A stretch of 64,000 nucleotides of DNA from Xaviernesmea oryzae (GTDB taxonomy: Bacteria; Pseudomonadota; Alphaproteobacteria; Rhizobiales; Rhizobiaceae): positions 1 through 64,000 of the forward strand of contig NZ_FOAM01000023.1 in NCBI RefSeq assembly GCF_900109605.1. Direction: 5' to 3'. Both the position numbers and the translations under genes were made by a program. Below, one piece after another: positions 38,389 to 48,850 of this stretch (its first letter is position 1; every line of letters begins with the position of its first letter). The notes beneath the pieces were generated by a model that was not told the DNA's origin, searched no databases, and saw only the letters and a list, made by a program, of their open reading frames with translations.

Positions 38389-39722
38389 CCGATACCGTTC
38401 TTGCCCCCGACGCCGCGCCCGCCCAGGCTGGCCGTCCGCTGGCGCTGACCAACCTGCGCATCGTCGATCCCGCACGCAATCTCGACGAGACAGGCACAGT
38501 GCTGATCGCCGAGGGCCGCATTCTCGCCGCCGGGCGCGATGCCGCTAACCAGGGCCTGCCCGAGGGCGGACAGAGGATCGACTGCACCGACCTGGTGGCT
38601 ATTCCCGGTCTGGTCGATACCCGCGTCTTCGTCGGCGAGCCCGGCGCTGAGCATCGCGAAACCATCGCTTCGGCCGCACGCGCGGCCGCCGCTGGCGGCA
38701 TCACCAGCTTCGTCGCCATGCCCGACACCGATCCGGTGATCGACGATGTTGCGCTGATCGAATTCCTGCTGAAGACCGGACGCGACAAGGCCGTGGTCAA
38801 TGTCCATGCCGCCGCCGCCCTGACCCGGGGGCTGCATGGAGAGGAGATGACCGAGCTCGGACTTTTGCGCGAGGCCGGCGCCGTCTGCTTTACCAACGGT
38901 CGCGAGCCGATTCACGATACGCTGGTGCTTCGCCGGGCCATGACCTATGCGCGCGATTTCGATACGGTGATCGCGCTGGAAACCCGCGACCGCTATCTGG
39001 GCGCGGGCGGCGTGATGAATGAGGGCCTGCTGGCCAGTTGGCTGGGCCTTGCCGGCATTCCGCGCGAAGCGGAAATCATCCCGCTGGAGCGGGATCTGCG
39101 CATCGCCAGCCTGACCAAGGCGCGCTACCACGCCGCCAAGATCTCGCTGCCCGAATCGGTCGAGGCGGTCAATGCGGCCAAGGCGCGCGGTGCCAAGGTC
39201 AGCGCCGGCATCTCGATCAACCATCTGACGCTCAATGAAAACGACATTGGCGACTACCGGACCTTCTTCAAGGTTTCCCCGCCGCTGCGCGCGGAAGACG
39301 ACCGGCGCGCCATGGTCGAGGCGCTGGCCAAGGGCGAGATCGACATCATCTCCTCCTCGCACGACCCGCAGGATGTCGACACCAAGCGCCTGCCCTTTGC
39401 CGATGCGGCCGATGGTGCCATCGGGCTCGAAACCATGCTGGCAGCGGCGTTGCGCCTCCATCACAGCGGCGAGGTGCCGCTGATGCGGCTCATCGACGCG
39501 CTGTCGACACGGCCGGCCCGGATCTTCGGCCTGGATGCCGGCACGCTTGCGCCCGGCGCGCGCGCCGATCTGACGCTGATCGATCTGGAAGAGCCGTGGG
39601 TGGTCGCGCGCGAGCAGCTATTGTCGCGCTCGAAGAACACGCCTTTCGAAAATGCCCGCTTTACGGGCCGCGTGGTCGAAACCTATGTTGGCGGCAAACG
39701 GGTCCATACCGGTCGCGCTTAA
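38385..39722 (+). CDS. Dihydroorotase-like protein (probable non-catalytic pyrC')
   Basis: A 445-residue amidohydrolase-fold protein of the dihydroorotase family. Metal-site residues are missing: the normal HxH after PGLVD is RVF ([14 protein letters not shown], Arg80/Phe82), the usual HH motif is NH ([12 protein letters not shown]), and the TDHAPH loop reads SSSHDPQD. It is therefore probably inactive. In Pseudomonas such pyrC' proteins assemble with PyrB and are needed for ATCase activity; the same role is likely here. A genuine dihydroorotase must be encoded elsewhere. Confidence 0.9.
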   Translation: MTDTVLAPDAAPAQAGRPLALTNLRIVDPARNLDETGTVLIAEGRILAAGRDAANQGLPEGGQRIDCTDLVAIPGLVDTRVFVGEPGAEHRETIASAARAAAAGGITSFVAMPDTDPVIDDVALIEFLLKTGRDKAVVNVHAAAALTRGLHGEEMTELGLLREAGAVCFTNGREPIHDTLVLRRAMTYARDFDTVIALETRDRYLGAGGVMNEGLLASWLGLAGIPREAEIIPLERDLRIASLTKARYHAAKISLPESVEAVNAAKARGAKVSAGISINHLTLNENDIGDYRTFFKVSPPLRAEDDRRAMVEALAKGEIDIISSSHDPQDVDTKRLPFADAADGAIGLETMLAAALRLHHSGEVPLMRLIDALSTRPARIFGLDAGTLAPGARADLTLIDLEEPWVVAREQLLSRSKNTPFENARFTGRVVETYVGGKRVHTGRA

Positions 39723-39776
39723 CCCCCATCCTCGAAGCGGGCCTCCAACCGCATCCGTCATCGCAAGGGAAACACG

Positions 39777-40385
39777 ATGTTTGACTGGCAGATCGGCCCG
39801 GTGCCGGCGCTCATCAGCTTCCTGATCGGCTATCTCTCGGGGTCCATCCCCTTCGGCCTCATTCTCACGCGCATGGCCGGGCTCGGCGATGTGCGAAAGA
39901 TCGGCTCCGGCAATATCGGCGCGACCAATGTGCTGCGCACCGGCAACAAGAAGCTGGCCGCCGCCACGCTGCTGCTGGACGCGCTCAAGGGCACCGTGCC
40001 GGCTGCTCTGGCGCTACATTTCCTCGGTGTCGAAGCGGGCGTGATCGCCGGTCTGGCGGCCTTCCTCGGCCATCTCTTCCCCGTCTGGCTCGGCTTCAAG
40101 GGCGGCAAGGGCATCGCCACCTATATCGGCGTGTTGCTGGGCCTGGCGCCCTGGGTGGTGCTGGTCTTCGCGGCGGTCTGGCTGGGCTCTGCCAAGATCA
40201 CCCGCTATTCCTCGCTTTCGGCCCTGCTGGCAACGCTCGTCGTGCCCATCGTGCTTGCCTTCACCGCACCGCTGCCGGTCACTCTGCTTTTCGTGGCGAT
40301 GAGTGTGATCACCTGGGCCAAGCACCACGCCAACATCAAGCGGCTGCTCGCCGGCACCGAAAGTCGGATCGGTCAGAAGGGATAG
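39777..40385 (+). CDS. plsY: Glycerol-3-phosphate acyltransferase PlsY
   Basis: Integral inner-membrane enzyme that acylates glycerol-3-phosphate using acyl-phosphate, the first step of phospholipid synthesis. The 202 residues contain about five membrane helices and the three family motifs: [21 protein letters not shown] and FKGGKGIAT. It lies 4 bases before dprA. This pyrBC'-plsY-dprA order is common in rhizobia. Confidence 0.97.
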   Translation: MFDWQIGPVPALISFLIGYLSGSIPFGLILTRMAGLGDVRKIGSGNIGATNVLRTGNKKLAAATLLLDALKGTVPAALALHFLGVEAGVIAGLAAFLGHLFPVWLGFKGGKGIATYIGVLLGLAPWVVLVFAAVWLGSAKITRYSSLSALLATLVVPIVLAFTAPLPVTLLFVAMSVITWAKHHANIKRLLAGTESRIGQKG

Positions 40386-40389
40386 ACCG

Positions 40390-41535
40390 ATGGGCGGCAC
40401 GGCGCGCGAGGGGACCGGCATTGTCCTGACCGAGCGGCAACGCCTTGCCTGGTTGCGGCTGATCCGCTCCGACAATGTCGGGCCCTCCACCTTCCGCGAT
40501 CTGATCAACCATTTCGGCTCGGCCGAACGGGCGCTCGACGCGCTGCCCGAGCTTTCGCGCCGGGGCGGCGCAGCGCGCCCGATCCGAGTCGCCAGCCGCG
40601 AGGAGGCCGAGCGCGAGATGGAGCGGGCGGTCCGCATCGGCGCCCGCTTCGTCGGCGTCGGCGAACCGGATTATCCACCGGCGCTGCGCCAGATCGATGG
40701 CGCGCCGCCGCTCCTCTGCGTCAAAGGCCATGCGCCAACAGGACTTGCCCCCGCGCTTGGCGTGGTCGGTGCGCGCAATGCATCCGTCAGCGGTGCCAAA
40801 TTTGCCGCCTATCTTGCCCGTGAGGCTGGCAAGGCCGGCTACAGTGTAATTTCGGGTCTCGCACGCGGCATCGATGCGGCCGCGCACCGCGCCACGCTCG
40901 ATTTCGGCACCATCGCGGTTCTCGCCGGCGGCATGGACAAGCCTTACCCGCCGGAAAATCTGCCATTGCTGGCCGAGATCGTCGAAGGGCGCGGGCTGGC
41001 GATCACGGAGATGCCACTGGGCTGGGAGCCGCGCGCGCGAGATTTTCCCCGGCGCAACCGGCTGATTGCCGGCGTTGCCCTCGGTCTCCTAGTGGTGGAA
41101 GCGGCGGCCCGCTCGGGCTCGTTGATCTCGGCGCGCCTGGCCGGCGAATTCGGCCGCCTGGTCTTCGCAGTCCCCGGCTCACCGCTCGATCCGCGGTCGG
41201 AGGGCGCCAACCGGCTGATCAAGGACGGGGCGATCCTGACCACCGGGCCGGCTGACGTGCTGGAAGCCCTGGCGCCGCTCAGCCGCATCGACCATGTCGC
41301 GCCGCCGGTGGTGGATGAGCCTGAACGGCCGGAAACGGACATGACGGCCCCGGACCATCGCGCCCGCGCCGCCATCCTCGACGCGCTTTCGCCGACCCCG
41401 GTCGAGATCGACGATCTCATACGCTATACCGGCCTGCCGCCGGCCACCGTCTATCTCGTCCTGCTAGAGCTTGATCTTGCCGGGCGTCTCCATCGCCATT
41501 CCGGCGGCCGCGTTTCCCTCGCCCTCGGCGATTGA
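40390..41535 (+). CDS. dprA: DNA processing protein DprA
   Basis: Binds incoming single-stranded DNA and loads RecA during transformation. The 381 residues comprise an N-terminal helical region, the Rossmann-fold DprA core ([71 protein letters not shown]) and a C-terminal winged-helix region with [22 protein letters not shown]. Whether this strain is competent is unknown; the gene is retained in many non-competent species. Confidence 0.96.
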   Translation: MGGTAREGTGIVLTERQRLAWLRLIRSDNVGPSTFRDLINHFGSAERALDALPELSRRGGAARPIRVASREEAEREMERAVRIGARFVGVGEPDYPPALRQIDGAPPLLCVKGHAPTGLAPALGVVGARNASVSGAKFAAYLAREAGKAGYSVISGLARGIDAAAHRATLDFGTIAVLAGGMDKPYPPENLPLLAEIVEGRGLAITEMPLGWEPRARDFPRRNRLIAGVALGLLVVEAAARSGSLISARLAGEFGRLVFAVPGSPLDPRSEGANRLIKDGAILTTGPADVLEALAPLSRIDHVAPPVVDEPERPETDMTAPDHRARAAILDALSPTPVEIDDLIRYTGLPPATVYLVLLELDLAGRLHRHSGGRVSLALGD

Positions 41536-41724
41536 GCTGATCGCCCGCCTTCCGCTTAAAATGTCACCGGCTTCCACATAGGCCATCTCAATCAAATAGC
41601 AGAGCATGTCGGCCTTGGCTCCATCGGCCACGCTGCGCAATTCGCCGAGCATTTGGCGGATATAGGCGATTCGGTCCCGCGCCATGGCTGGCGGCGGCGG
41701 GCTCTGTGTCTGTTTCGCAATCAT
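41464..41724 (-). CDS. Conserved small hypothetical protein
   Basis: An 86-residue cytoplasmic protein. The central [21 protein letters not shown] and [20 protein letters not shown] are helix-rich and I recall close matches in other rhizobia, but no function. The start at ATG 41724 is preceded by AGGA 8 bases upstream; MARDR at 41685 is an alternative. Its last 72 bases overlap the end of dprA on the opposite strand, so the tail is constrained by both frames. Confidence 0.7.
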   Translation of the reverse strand: MIAKQTQSPPPPAMARDRIAYIRQMLGELRSVADGAKADMLCYLIEMAYVEAGDILSGRRAISSIAEGEGNAAAGMAMETPGKIKL

Positions 41725-42047
41725 CTATCGGTCCTGTCGGCAGAAAAATCGGCACCGAGCCGTCAGCACGCGGCACTTTCGATTTCTGGCGCCCCATACA
41801 AGGCGAGGTCATCGCGAAAGGCCGCGTCACGCGCTGCACGTGCAGGATATCGCCTTTATCTTTAATTGCAATATTGCATGCATCTCGCAATGGTTGTGGC
41901 GCGTTGCATCCCTTATTTCAGGCGGGCTCTTGACCGTGACAAATTCACTGTCCATGTCGGGGCTTCGATTGCGCAAGCGCGGCGGAGGCATTCCGGTTCC
42001 TGTCCGGATCGCGGGGCCCGCTGGAAAAAACGGTATTTAAAGAGCAC
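41725..42047. other. Promoter region upstream of topA
   Basis: About 320 bases with no credible gene. It holds the promoters of topA and of the divergent small gene. No strong hairpin is evident. Confidence 0.4.
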
Positions 42048-44795
42048 ATGACCACACACGTCGTCGTCGTGGAGTCGCCGGCCAAGGCCAAGACGATCAA
42101 CAAATATCTCGGGCCGAACTACAAGGTTCTGGCCTCGTTCGGCCATGTCCGCGACCTTCCGGCCAAGGATGGTTCGGTGCGCCCGGACGAGGATTTCGCC
42201 ATGTCCTGGGAGGTGGATTCCGCCTCGGCCAAGCGGTTGAACGATATCGGTGCTGCGCTGAAAAGCTCGGACGAGCTGATTCTCGCGACCGACCCGGATC
42301 GCGAAGGCGAGGCTATTTCCTGGCATGTGCTGGATCTGTTGAAGAAGAAGAAGCTGGTTGGCGACAAGCCGGTCAAGCGCGTGGTCTTCAACGCGATCAC
42401 CAAGAAGGCCGTGCTCGATGCCATGGCCAATCCGCGCGAGATCGACGCGCCGCTGGTCGATGCCTATCTGGCCCGGCGCGCACTCGATTACCTCGTCGGC
42501 TTCAATCTGTCTCCGGTTCTCTGGCGCAAGCTGCCGGGCGCCCGCTCGGCCGGTCGTGTCCAGTCCGTGGCGCTCCGGCTGGTCTGCGACCGCGAATCCG
42601 AGATCGAGCGCTTCGTCTCGGAGGAATATTGGAGCCTGGTTGCCGAGCTTGCCACGCCGCGCGGCGACACGTTCGAGGCGCGGCTCGTTGCCGCAGACGG
42701 CAAGCGGCTGCAGCCGCGCGCTATCACCAATGGCGAGGATGCAAACCGGCTGAAGGCGCTGCTCGACGGTGCTGCATACAGGGTCGAAAGCGTCGAGGCC
42801 AAGCCGGTCAAGCGCAACCCCTCGCCGCCCTTTACCACCTCCACGCTCCAGCAGGCAGCCTCATCCAAGCTCGGCTTCTCGGCCTCGCGCACTATGCAGG
42901 TGGCGCAGAAGCTCTATGAAGGCATCGACCTCGGTGGCGAGACCGTGGGTCTGATCACCTATATGCGAACCGACGGCGTGCAGATGGCACCGGAGGCGAT
43001 CGATGCCGCCCGTGCAGCCATCGGCGATCAGTTCGGCGCGCGCTACGTGCCGGAAAAGCCGCGCCTCTATTCGACCAAGGCCAAGAACGCCCAGGAAGCC
43101 CACGAGGCGATCCGCCCCACTGACTTCTCGCGCACGCCCGATTCCATCCGCCGGTTCCTCGACCCTGACCAGATCAAGCTCTATGACCTGATCTGGAAGC
43201 GCGGCATCGCCAGCCAGATGGCGGCCGCCGATATCGAGCGCACGACGGTGGAGATCACGGCGTCCAAGGGCGGCGAGACCGCAGGCCTGCGCGCCGTCGG
43301 CTCCGTCATCCGCTTCGATGGCTTCATCGCCGCCTATACCGACCAGAAGGAAGACGGCGAACAGGCCGACGAAGGCGAGGATGGCGGCCGCCTGCCGGAA
43401 ATCAACCGTGACGAAAAGCTCGACAAGCGGGCGGTGAACGCCACCCAGCACTTCACCGAGCCGCCGCCGCGCTACTCGGAAGCCTCGCTGATCAAGAAGA
43501 TGGAAGAGCTCGGCATCGGCCGGCCGTCCACCTATGCCGCCACGCTCGCCACCCTGCGCGACCGCGATTATGTGACGATCGACAAGCGCAAGCTGATCCC
43601 GCAGGCCAAGGGCCGGCTGGTCACCGCCTTCCTCGGCAGCTTCTTCCATCGCTATGTCGAATATGATTTCACCGCGGCCCTGGAGGAAAAGCTCGACCGG
43701 ATTTCCGCCGGCGATCTCGATTGGAAGGATGTGCTGCGCGACTTCTGGCGCGATTTCTTCGCCCAGATCGAAGACACCAAGGAGCTGCGTGTCACCAACG
43801 TCCTGGACGCGCTGAACGAGGAACTGGCGCCGCTGGTCTTCCCCAAGCGCGAGGATGGTGGCGATCCGCGCCAGTGCCAGGTTTGCGGCACCGGCAAGCT
43901 GTCGCTGAAGCTCGGCAAATACGGCGCTTTTGTCGGCTGCTCCAACTATCCCGAGTGCAATTTCACCCGCCAGCTCTCCTCCGAGGGCGGCGCGGATGCG
44001 GAAGCCCAGGCCTTGGCCGAGCCGCAGGCGCTGGGCAAGGATCCGCTGACCGGCGAGGAAATCACGCTGAGATCCGGCCGTTTTGGCCCCTATGTCCAGC
44101 GCGGCGACGGCAAGGAGGCCAAGCGCGCGAGCCTGCCCAAGGGCTGGACACCTGAGACCATCGACCATGAGAAGGCAGTGGCGCTTCTGTCGCTGCCGCG
44201 CGACATCGGCGCCCATCCCGAGACGTCGAAGATGATTTCCGCCGGCATCGGACGCTACGGTCCCTTCCTGCTGCATGACGGCAAATATGCCAATCTGGAG
44301 ACGGTGGAGGATGTATTTTCGATCGGTCTCAACCGCGCGGTGACCGTGATTGCCGACAAGGCTTCCAAGGGCCCGGCGGCACGTGGCGGGGCAGCCCAGA
44401 CCGCGTTGAAACAGTTGGGCGATCATCCGGATGGCGGCGCGATCACCGTGCGCGATGGCCGTTACGGACCCTATGTCAATTGGGGCAAGGTGAACGCCAC
44501 CCTGCCCAAGGGCAAGGATCCGCAAAGCGTGACGCTGGAAGAAGCGCTGCCGTTGCTGGCCGAGCGGGCCGCCAAGGGCGGCATCAAGACGCCGGCGAAG
44601 GCTAAGTCGACCAAGGCGGCGAAGACCACCAAAACGGCGTCGGCAAAGGCGAAGACCGCGGCCGGCGAGGATGGCGAGGCACCGGCGAAGCCCACACGCG
44701 CCAAGCCGGCAGCGGCCAAGAAGACCAAGAGCGCAGCTTCGGCCGCCAAGACGCCGACGGCGCGCAGCAAGGCCGCCAAGGCAGAAAAGGACTGA
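42048..44795 (+). CDS. topA: DNA topoisomerase I
   Basis: Relaxes negatively supercoiled DNA by transient single-strand breaks. It is 915 residues: a TOPRIM domain (VVVESPAKAKTINKYLG at the start, ATDPDREGEAISWH), the type IA catalytic core with the nucleophile Tyr305 in ITYMRTDGVQM, a four-Cys zinc motif near residue 610 (CQVCGTGKLS to NYPEC), further C-terminal GRYGPF/GRFGPY repeats, and a Lys/Ala-rich tail (about 845-915) for DNA binding. The gene rnr starts 4 bases after the stop. Confidence 0.97.
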   Translation: MTTHVVVVESPAKAKTINKYLGPNYKVLASFGHVRDLPAKDGSVRPDEDFAMSWEVDSASAKRLNDIGAALKSSDELILATDPDREGEAISWHVLDLLKKKKLVGDKPVKRVVFNAITKKAVLDAMANPREIDAPLVDAYLARRALDYLVGFNLSPVLWRKLPGARSAGRVQSVALRLVCDRESEIERFVSEEYWSLVAELATPRGDTFEARLVAADGKRLQPRAITNGEDANRLKALLDGAAYRVESVEAKPVKRNPSPPFTTSTLQQAASSKLGFSASRTMQVAQKLYEGIDLGGETVGLITYMRTDGVQMAPEAIDAARAAIGDQFGARYVPEKPRLYSTKAKNAQEAHEAIRPTDFSRTPDSIRRFLDPDQIKLYDLIWKRGIASQMAAADIERTTVEITASKGGETAGLRAVGSVIRFDGFIAAYTDQKEDGEQADEGEDGGRLPEINRDEKLDKRAVNATQHFTEPPPRYSEASLIKKMEELGIGRPSTYAATLATLRDRDYVTIDKRKLIPQAKGRLVTAFLGSFFHRYVEYDFTAALEEKLDRISAGDLDWKDVLRDFWRDFFAQIEDTKELRVTNVLDALNEELAPLVFPKREDGGDPRQCQVCGTGKLSLKLGKYGAFVGCSNYPECNFTRQLSSEGGADAEAQALAEPQALGKDPLTGEEITLRSGRFGPYVQRGDGKEAKRASLPKGWTPETIDHEKAVALLSLPRDIGAHPETSKMISAGIGRYGPFLLHDGKYANLETVEDVFSIGLNRAVTVIADKASKGPAARGGAAQTALKQLGDHPDGGAITVRDGRYGPYVNWGKVNATLPKGKDPQSVTLEEALPLLAERAAKGGIKTPAKAKSTKAAKTTKTASAKAKTAAGEDGEAPAKPTRAKPAAAKKTKSAASAAKTPTARSKAAKAEKD

Positions 44796-44799
44796 GCAC

Positions 44800-47190
44800 G
44801 TGACCAAGCCCCCGCGCGAACCGAGAGAACGGACCGGTAAATCGACACTCCGTCTCGGCGCGCGGCGCAAGGCAGCGGACATGGCCGGCGAAAGCGATGC
44901 GCAGGCGCCGATCATCCATGGCGTGGTGCCGCCGCGCGACGTGCTGATGCGCTTTCTCACCGAAAATCCGGATCGCGCCTCCAAGCGCGAGATCGCCAAG
45001 GCCTTTGGGCTCAAGGGTGACCAGCGTGTGGGCCTCAAAGACCTTTTACGCGCGTTGGAAGAAGACGGGCTTCTGGAAAAGAAGCGCAAGGCGCTGACGC
45101 GTCCCGGTGCACTGCCGCCGGTTACGGTTCTCGACATCACCACGCGCGACCATGACGGCGAGCTGATCGCCCGCCCGGCCGAATGGCCCGAGGATGCCGG
45201 CGTCGCGCCAGCAGTGCTGATCCGCCAGTCGCAGATTGCCAAGTCCAAGGGCAAGCAGGCCGTCGGCGGCATTGGCGACCGGGTGCTGGCCAAGATCTTC
45301 GCCTCCAAAGGCGAAACCGGCCCCGCCTATACGGCCCGTATCGTCAAGGTGCTCGACCGCAAGCGCAGCGCCAATGCAGCGCTCGGCGTCTACAAGACGA
45401 TGGCGAGCGGTGGCGGCCGGGTCCTGCCGATCGAAAAGCGCGGCGAGGAACTGATCGTCGATGCCGGCGCAGAAGGGGAAGCCAAGGATGGCGACCTGGT
45501 CGAGATCGAGATCGAACGCTCCGGCCGCTTCGGCCTGGCGCGGGCGCGCGTCAGCAATGTCATCGGCTCGGTGGCGACGGAAAAGGCGATCTCGATGATC
45601 GCCATCCATGCCCATGGCATTCCCTATGTTTTTCCCGACCGGGTGATCGAGGAGGCGGAGGCCGCCGGGCCCGCCACCATGTCCAAGCGCGAGGACTGGC
45701 GCACGCTGCCGCTGGTGACGATCGACCCCGCAGACGCCAAGGATCATGACGACGCCGTGCATGCCGAGCCGGACACGACACCCGAAAACGAGGGTGGTGT
45801 CGTTGTCACCGTCGCCATTGCCGACGTTTCCTGGTATGTCCGTCCGCGCTCGGCGCTGGACCAGGAAGCGCTGAAGCGCGGCAATTCGGTCTATTTCCCC
45901 GACCGCGTGGTGCCGATGCTGCCCGAGCGGATCTCCAACGAGCTCTGCTCGCTGAAGGAAGGCGTGGACCGGCCGGCACTCGCCGTGCGCATGCGCTTTT
46001 CCAAGGATGGGCGAAAGCTCGGCCATAGCTTCCACCGGATCATGATGCGCAGCGCCGCCAAGCTCGCCTATGCGCAGGCGCAGGCGGCGATCGACGGCAA
46101 GCCTGACAACCAGACCGGGCCGCTGCTGGAGCCGATCCTCAAGCCGCTCTGGGATGCCTATGCGATCCTGAAGCGCGGGCGTGAGCGGCGCCAGCCGCTG
46201 GAACTCGACATGCCCGAGCGCAAGATCGTCCTGAAGCCCGATGGCACGGTCGACCGCGTCTTCGTGCCCGACCGGCTGGACGCGCACAAGCTGATCGAAG
46301 AGATGATGATCCAGGCGAATGTGGCGGCGGCGGAAACGCTGGAAGCCAAGCGCCAGGTTCTCGTTTATCGCGTGCACGATGCGCCTTCGCTGGCCAAGCA
46401 GGAGGGCCTGCGCGAGTTCCTCAATACGCTCGACATCTCGCTGATGAAGGGCGGCAATCTGCGCGCCAACCACTTCAACGGCATTCTCGCCAAGGCCGAG
46501 GGCAAGCCTTATGCCGAACTGGTCAACCAGATGGTGCTGCGCTCGCAGAGCCAGGCGGTCTACAGTCCCGAAAATATCGGGCATTTCGGCCTGAACCTGA
46601 TGAAATACGCCCACTTCACCTCGCCGATCCGCCGCTATGCCGACCTGATCGTGCATCGCGCGCTCGTCGGCGTGCTGGGTCTTGGCGAGGGCGGCATCAC
46701 GCCGGCGGAGGAGGCTGGGCTGAACGACATCGCGGCTGAAATCTCCACCTTCGAGCGCCGCGCCATGGCGGCCGAACGCGACACGGTGGATCGGCTGATC
46801 GCCCATCACTTAAGCGCCCGCGTGCAGGAAGAATTCGATGGCCGCGTGTCGGGCGTCACCAAGTCCGGCCTGTTCATCTCGCTGCCCGAATATGGCGCCG
46901 ATGGCTTCATTCCGATTTCCACGCTCGGGCGCGACTACTACATCTATGACGAAGCGCATCAGGCCTTGAGCGGCGAGCGCAGCGGGCTCGGCTTCCGGCT
47001 GGGCGACAGCGTGCGCGTCAAACTGGTCGAAGCCGTGCCGCTGGCCGGTGCGCTGCGCTTCGAGATGATCAGCGACGGCAACCCGATGCCGACCGCCACC
47101 CGCTCGTTCCACAAGGCCGGCCGCCGGGACCGCGCGGGCGGCCGGCGCGCACCGCCGGCAGGAACGCGCCCGCCCCGGGGCCGACGCTGA
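44800..47190 (+). CDS. rnr: Ribonuclease R
   Basis: A 3'-5' exoribonuclease that degrades structured RNA. The 796 residues comprise an N-terminal basic segment and helix-turn-helix-like region (VLMRFLTENPDRASKREIAK), cold-shock/OB domains, the RNB catalytic domain with acidic residues in IDPADAKDHDDAVHAE, and a C-terminal S1 domain (about 665-750) plus a basic RGG-rich tail. I start it at GTG 44800, with AAGGA 9 bases upstream; ATG 44881 is an alternative. It lies directly after topA, probably co-transcribed. Confidence 0.94.
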   Translation: MTKPPREPRERTGKSTLRLGARRKAADMAGESDAQAPIIHGVVPPRDVLMRFLTENPDRASKREIAKAFGLKGDQRVGLKDLLRALEEDGLLEKKRKALTRPGALPPVTVLDITTRDHDGELIARPAEWPEDAGVAPAVLIRQSQIAKSKGKQAVGGIGDRVLAKIFASKGETGPAYTARIVKVLDRKRSANAALGVYKTMASGGGRVLPIEKRGEELIVDAGAEGEAKDGDLVEIEIERSGRFGLARARVSNVIGSVATEKAISMIAIHAHGIPYVFPDRVIEEAEAAGPATMSKREDWRTLPLVTIDPADAKDHDDAVHAEPDTTPENEGGVVVTVAIADVSWYVRPRSALDQEALKRGNSVYFPDRVVPMLPERISNELCSLKEGVDRPALAVRMRFSKDGRKLGHSFHRIMMRSAAKLAYAQAQAAIDGKPDNQTGPLLEPILKPLWDAYAILKRGRERRQPLELDMPERKIVLKPDGTVDRVFVPDRLDAHKLIEEMMIQANVAAAETLEAKRQVLVYRVHDAPSLAKQEGLREFLNTLDISLMKGGNLRANHFNGILAKAEGKPYAELVNQMVLRSQSQAVYSPENIGHFGLNLMKYAHFTSPIRRYADLIVHRALVGVLGLGEGGITPAEEAGLNDIAAEISTFERRAMAAERDTVDRLIAHHLSARVQEEFDGRVSGVTKSGLFISLPEYGADGFIPISTLGRDYYIYDEAHQALSGERSGLGFRLGDSVRVKLVEAVPLAGALRFEMISDGNPMPTATRSFHKAGRRDRAGGRRAPPAGTRPPRGRR

Positions 47191-47548
47191 AAGCCTGATC
47201 CAGAGAGAGACAATGGTGGCGCGGACCGCATGCGCAGCGACAGCGTGTCGCGGACCAACCGGCGCATTTCAATGACGCGCCGGCAGACGCGCGCCGGCAA
47301 GCCGTTTATCACGGCTGTGATGGCGGCAAACGTCAGGCGGGCCAATAGATCCACAGTCCGCGCATCGGCGGATCGATGGCTCACGCCGACCCTGTGCTCC
47401 ACCATCCGGGTTAGCGCGGATGGTGGAGATCGGAAAGCCATCGCGTGCCATGCTTGCATGATCGATCGTTCGAGCACCATATGCATGTGCATGGCGGCCA
47501 GCCGCTGTCGCTTGCGATGATGTCGGGCAATTTGTGCGGAGGATAGCA
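47191..47548. other. Intergenic region rnr-DUF983
   Basis: About 360 bases. Long frames on both strands lack codon character. I see no RNA gene or strong terminator. Confidence 0.4.
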
Positions 47549-47971
47549 ATGCAGAGCAATTCGATTGAGCGCCCGGCCATGCCGGCGATCCTGCGCGGCT
47601 TCAAGGGCCGATGCCCGCATTGTGGCGAAGGCAAGCTGTTCCGTGCGTTCCTGAAGCCCGTGGATCATTGTGCCGTCTGCGGTGAAGCCATGCATCACCA
47701 CCGCGCGGATGACTTCCCGCCCTATATCGTCGTTACCGTCATGGGCCATCTGGTGATTGCCGGCTACATGGCGACGGAAACCGTGCTGCTCCTGTCAAGC
47801 TGGCAGCATCTGGCCATCTGGGTGCCCGTCACCCTTATCGGCTCGCTGGCACTGATGCAGCCGGTGAAAGGCGCTGTGATCGGCCTGCAATGGGCGCTGC
47901 GCATGCACGGTTTCGGCGGCAAGCCGGATCAGCCGGAAGATATCCTGCCACCCGCCCGCGAGCCGCGATGA
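47549..47971 (+). CDS. DUF983 small membrane protein
   Basis: A 140-residue inner-membrane protein with an N-terminal zinc-ribbon-like part (CPHCGEGKLF, then CAVCGE), followed by two hydrophobic helices (about 61-79 and 88-107). The family is common in alphaproteobacteria and of unknown function. GGAGGA lies 6 bases before ATG 47549. The stop overlaps the Nudix start by 4 bases (ATGA), so the two are co-translated. Confidence 0.9.
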   Translation: MQSNSIERPAMPAILRGFKGRCPHCGEGKLFRAFLKPVDHCAVCGEAMHHHRADDFPPYIVVTVMGHLVIAGYMATETVLLLSSWQHLAIWVPVTLIGSLALMQPVKGAVIGLQWALRMHGFGGKPDQPEDILPPAREPR

Positions 47972-48840
47972 ACCGCAGCGAGGACGACGCGGCCTTTGGC
48001 AGGCCGGCGAGCACCGATGATGCAGGCCCCGGCCTGGATCTCCCGCTGAGCAGAGCCTTGGGGCCGCCGCCGGACGCGCAGCGCGCGGCGCGGCGGCTGC
48101 GCCCGCGCGATGCCGCAAGCCTGCTCCTCATCGACCGAAGCCGGGACACGCCACGGCTGCTGCTTGGCCGTCGGGCCGGCCGCCATGCCTTCATGCCCGG
48201 TCTTTTCGTGTTTCCCGGCGGACGACGCGATGCCGCGGATCTCAGGCATCCCGTGGCTGCCGGCCTACCCCACCCTGTCGAGCGGAGGCTGATGGCGGGG
48301 CTTGGCAGGCGCGCCAGCCCTGCCCTGGCCCGCGCACTGGCCGTGGCCGCCTTGCGAGAGCTGCAGGAAGAGGCAGGCCTGTCGATCGGCCGTCCGCTAT
48401 CGGGCCCATCTGCCACATTACCGCGATCGCAGGCCCCGGCGCTCTCCTCAAAGTCGGGCACATCCGCGGGGAAAGTCATTCGAAATCAGCCATCGGCGCT
48501 GAGCTTTCTTCCGGATGCCGCAAACTTGCGCTATATCGCACGCGCCGTCACCCCTCCCGGTCACGTTCGGCGCTACGACACCCACTTCTTCGCGCTGTTT
48601 GCCGATGAGGCCGGGATCGACACGGCCGCCACGCGCGACAGTCTCGAACTCGAGGAGCTGCAATGGATCGCCCTGAACCAGGCCCTGTCAGTGCCGCCGC
48701 CTGTGCCCATGGCTGATATTACCCGTGCGATTCTGTCCGAGATGGCGCGCCGGCTCCTGGCCGATCCCGACCTTGCGCGCGACATGCCCGTTCCCTTCTA
48801 CCATAGCCGGCGCGGATGCGTCGTCCGCGACCTGATGTAA
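47968..48840 (+). CDS. Nudix hydrolase
   Basis: A 290-residue protein with a Nudix fold. The Nudix box is recognisable (FPGGRRDAADL upstream; ALRELQEEAGL for the REUxEEAG core), with an insertion between the GG and the REU parts. The C-terminal part (RRYDTHFFALFADE and ELEELQWIALNQA) matches the rhizobial Nudix family related to CoA-diphosphatases. The substrate is not assignable. It is coupled to the DUF983 gene and lies 10 bases before an MFS transporter gene. Confidence 0.88.
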   Translation: MNRSEDDAAFGRPASTDDAGPGLDLPLSRALGPPPDAQRAARRLRPRDAASLLLIDRSRDTPRLLLGRRAGRHAFMPGLFVFPGGRRDAADLRHPVAAGLPHPVERRLMAGLGRRASPALARALAVAALRELQEEAGLSIGRPLSGPSATLPRSQAPALSSKSGTSAGKVIRNQPSALSFLPDAANLRYIARAVTPPGHVRRYDTHFFALFADEAGIDTAATRDSLELEELQWIALNQALSVPPPVPMADITRAILSEMARRLLADPDLARDMPVPFYHSRRGCVVRDLM

Positions 48841-48850
48841 GGACCTGCTC

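Noticed and set aside
42861-45308. An 815-codon open frame on the minus strand across topA and rnr
   Set aside because: Shadow of two conserved genes; the composition (Arg/Gly/Leu-rich) is typical of antisense frames in high-GC genomes.
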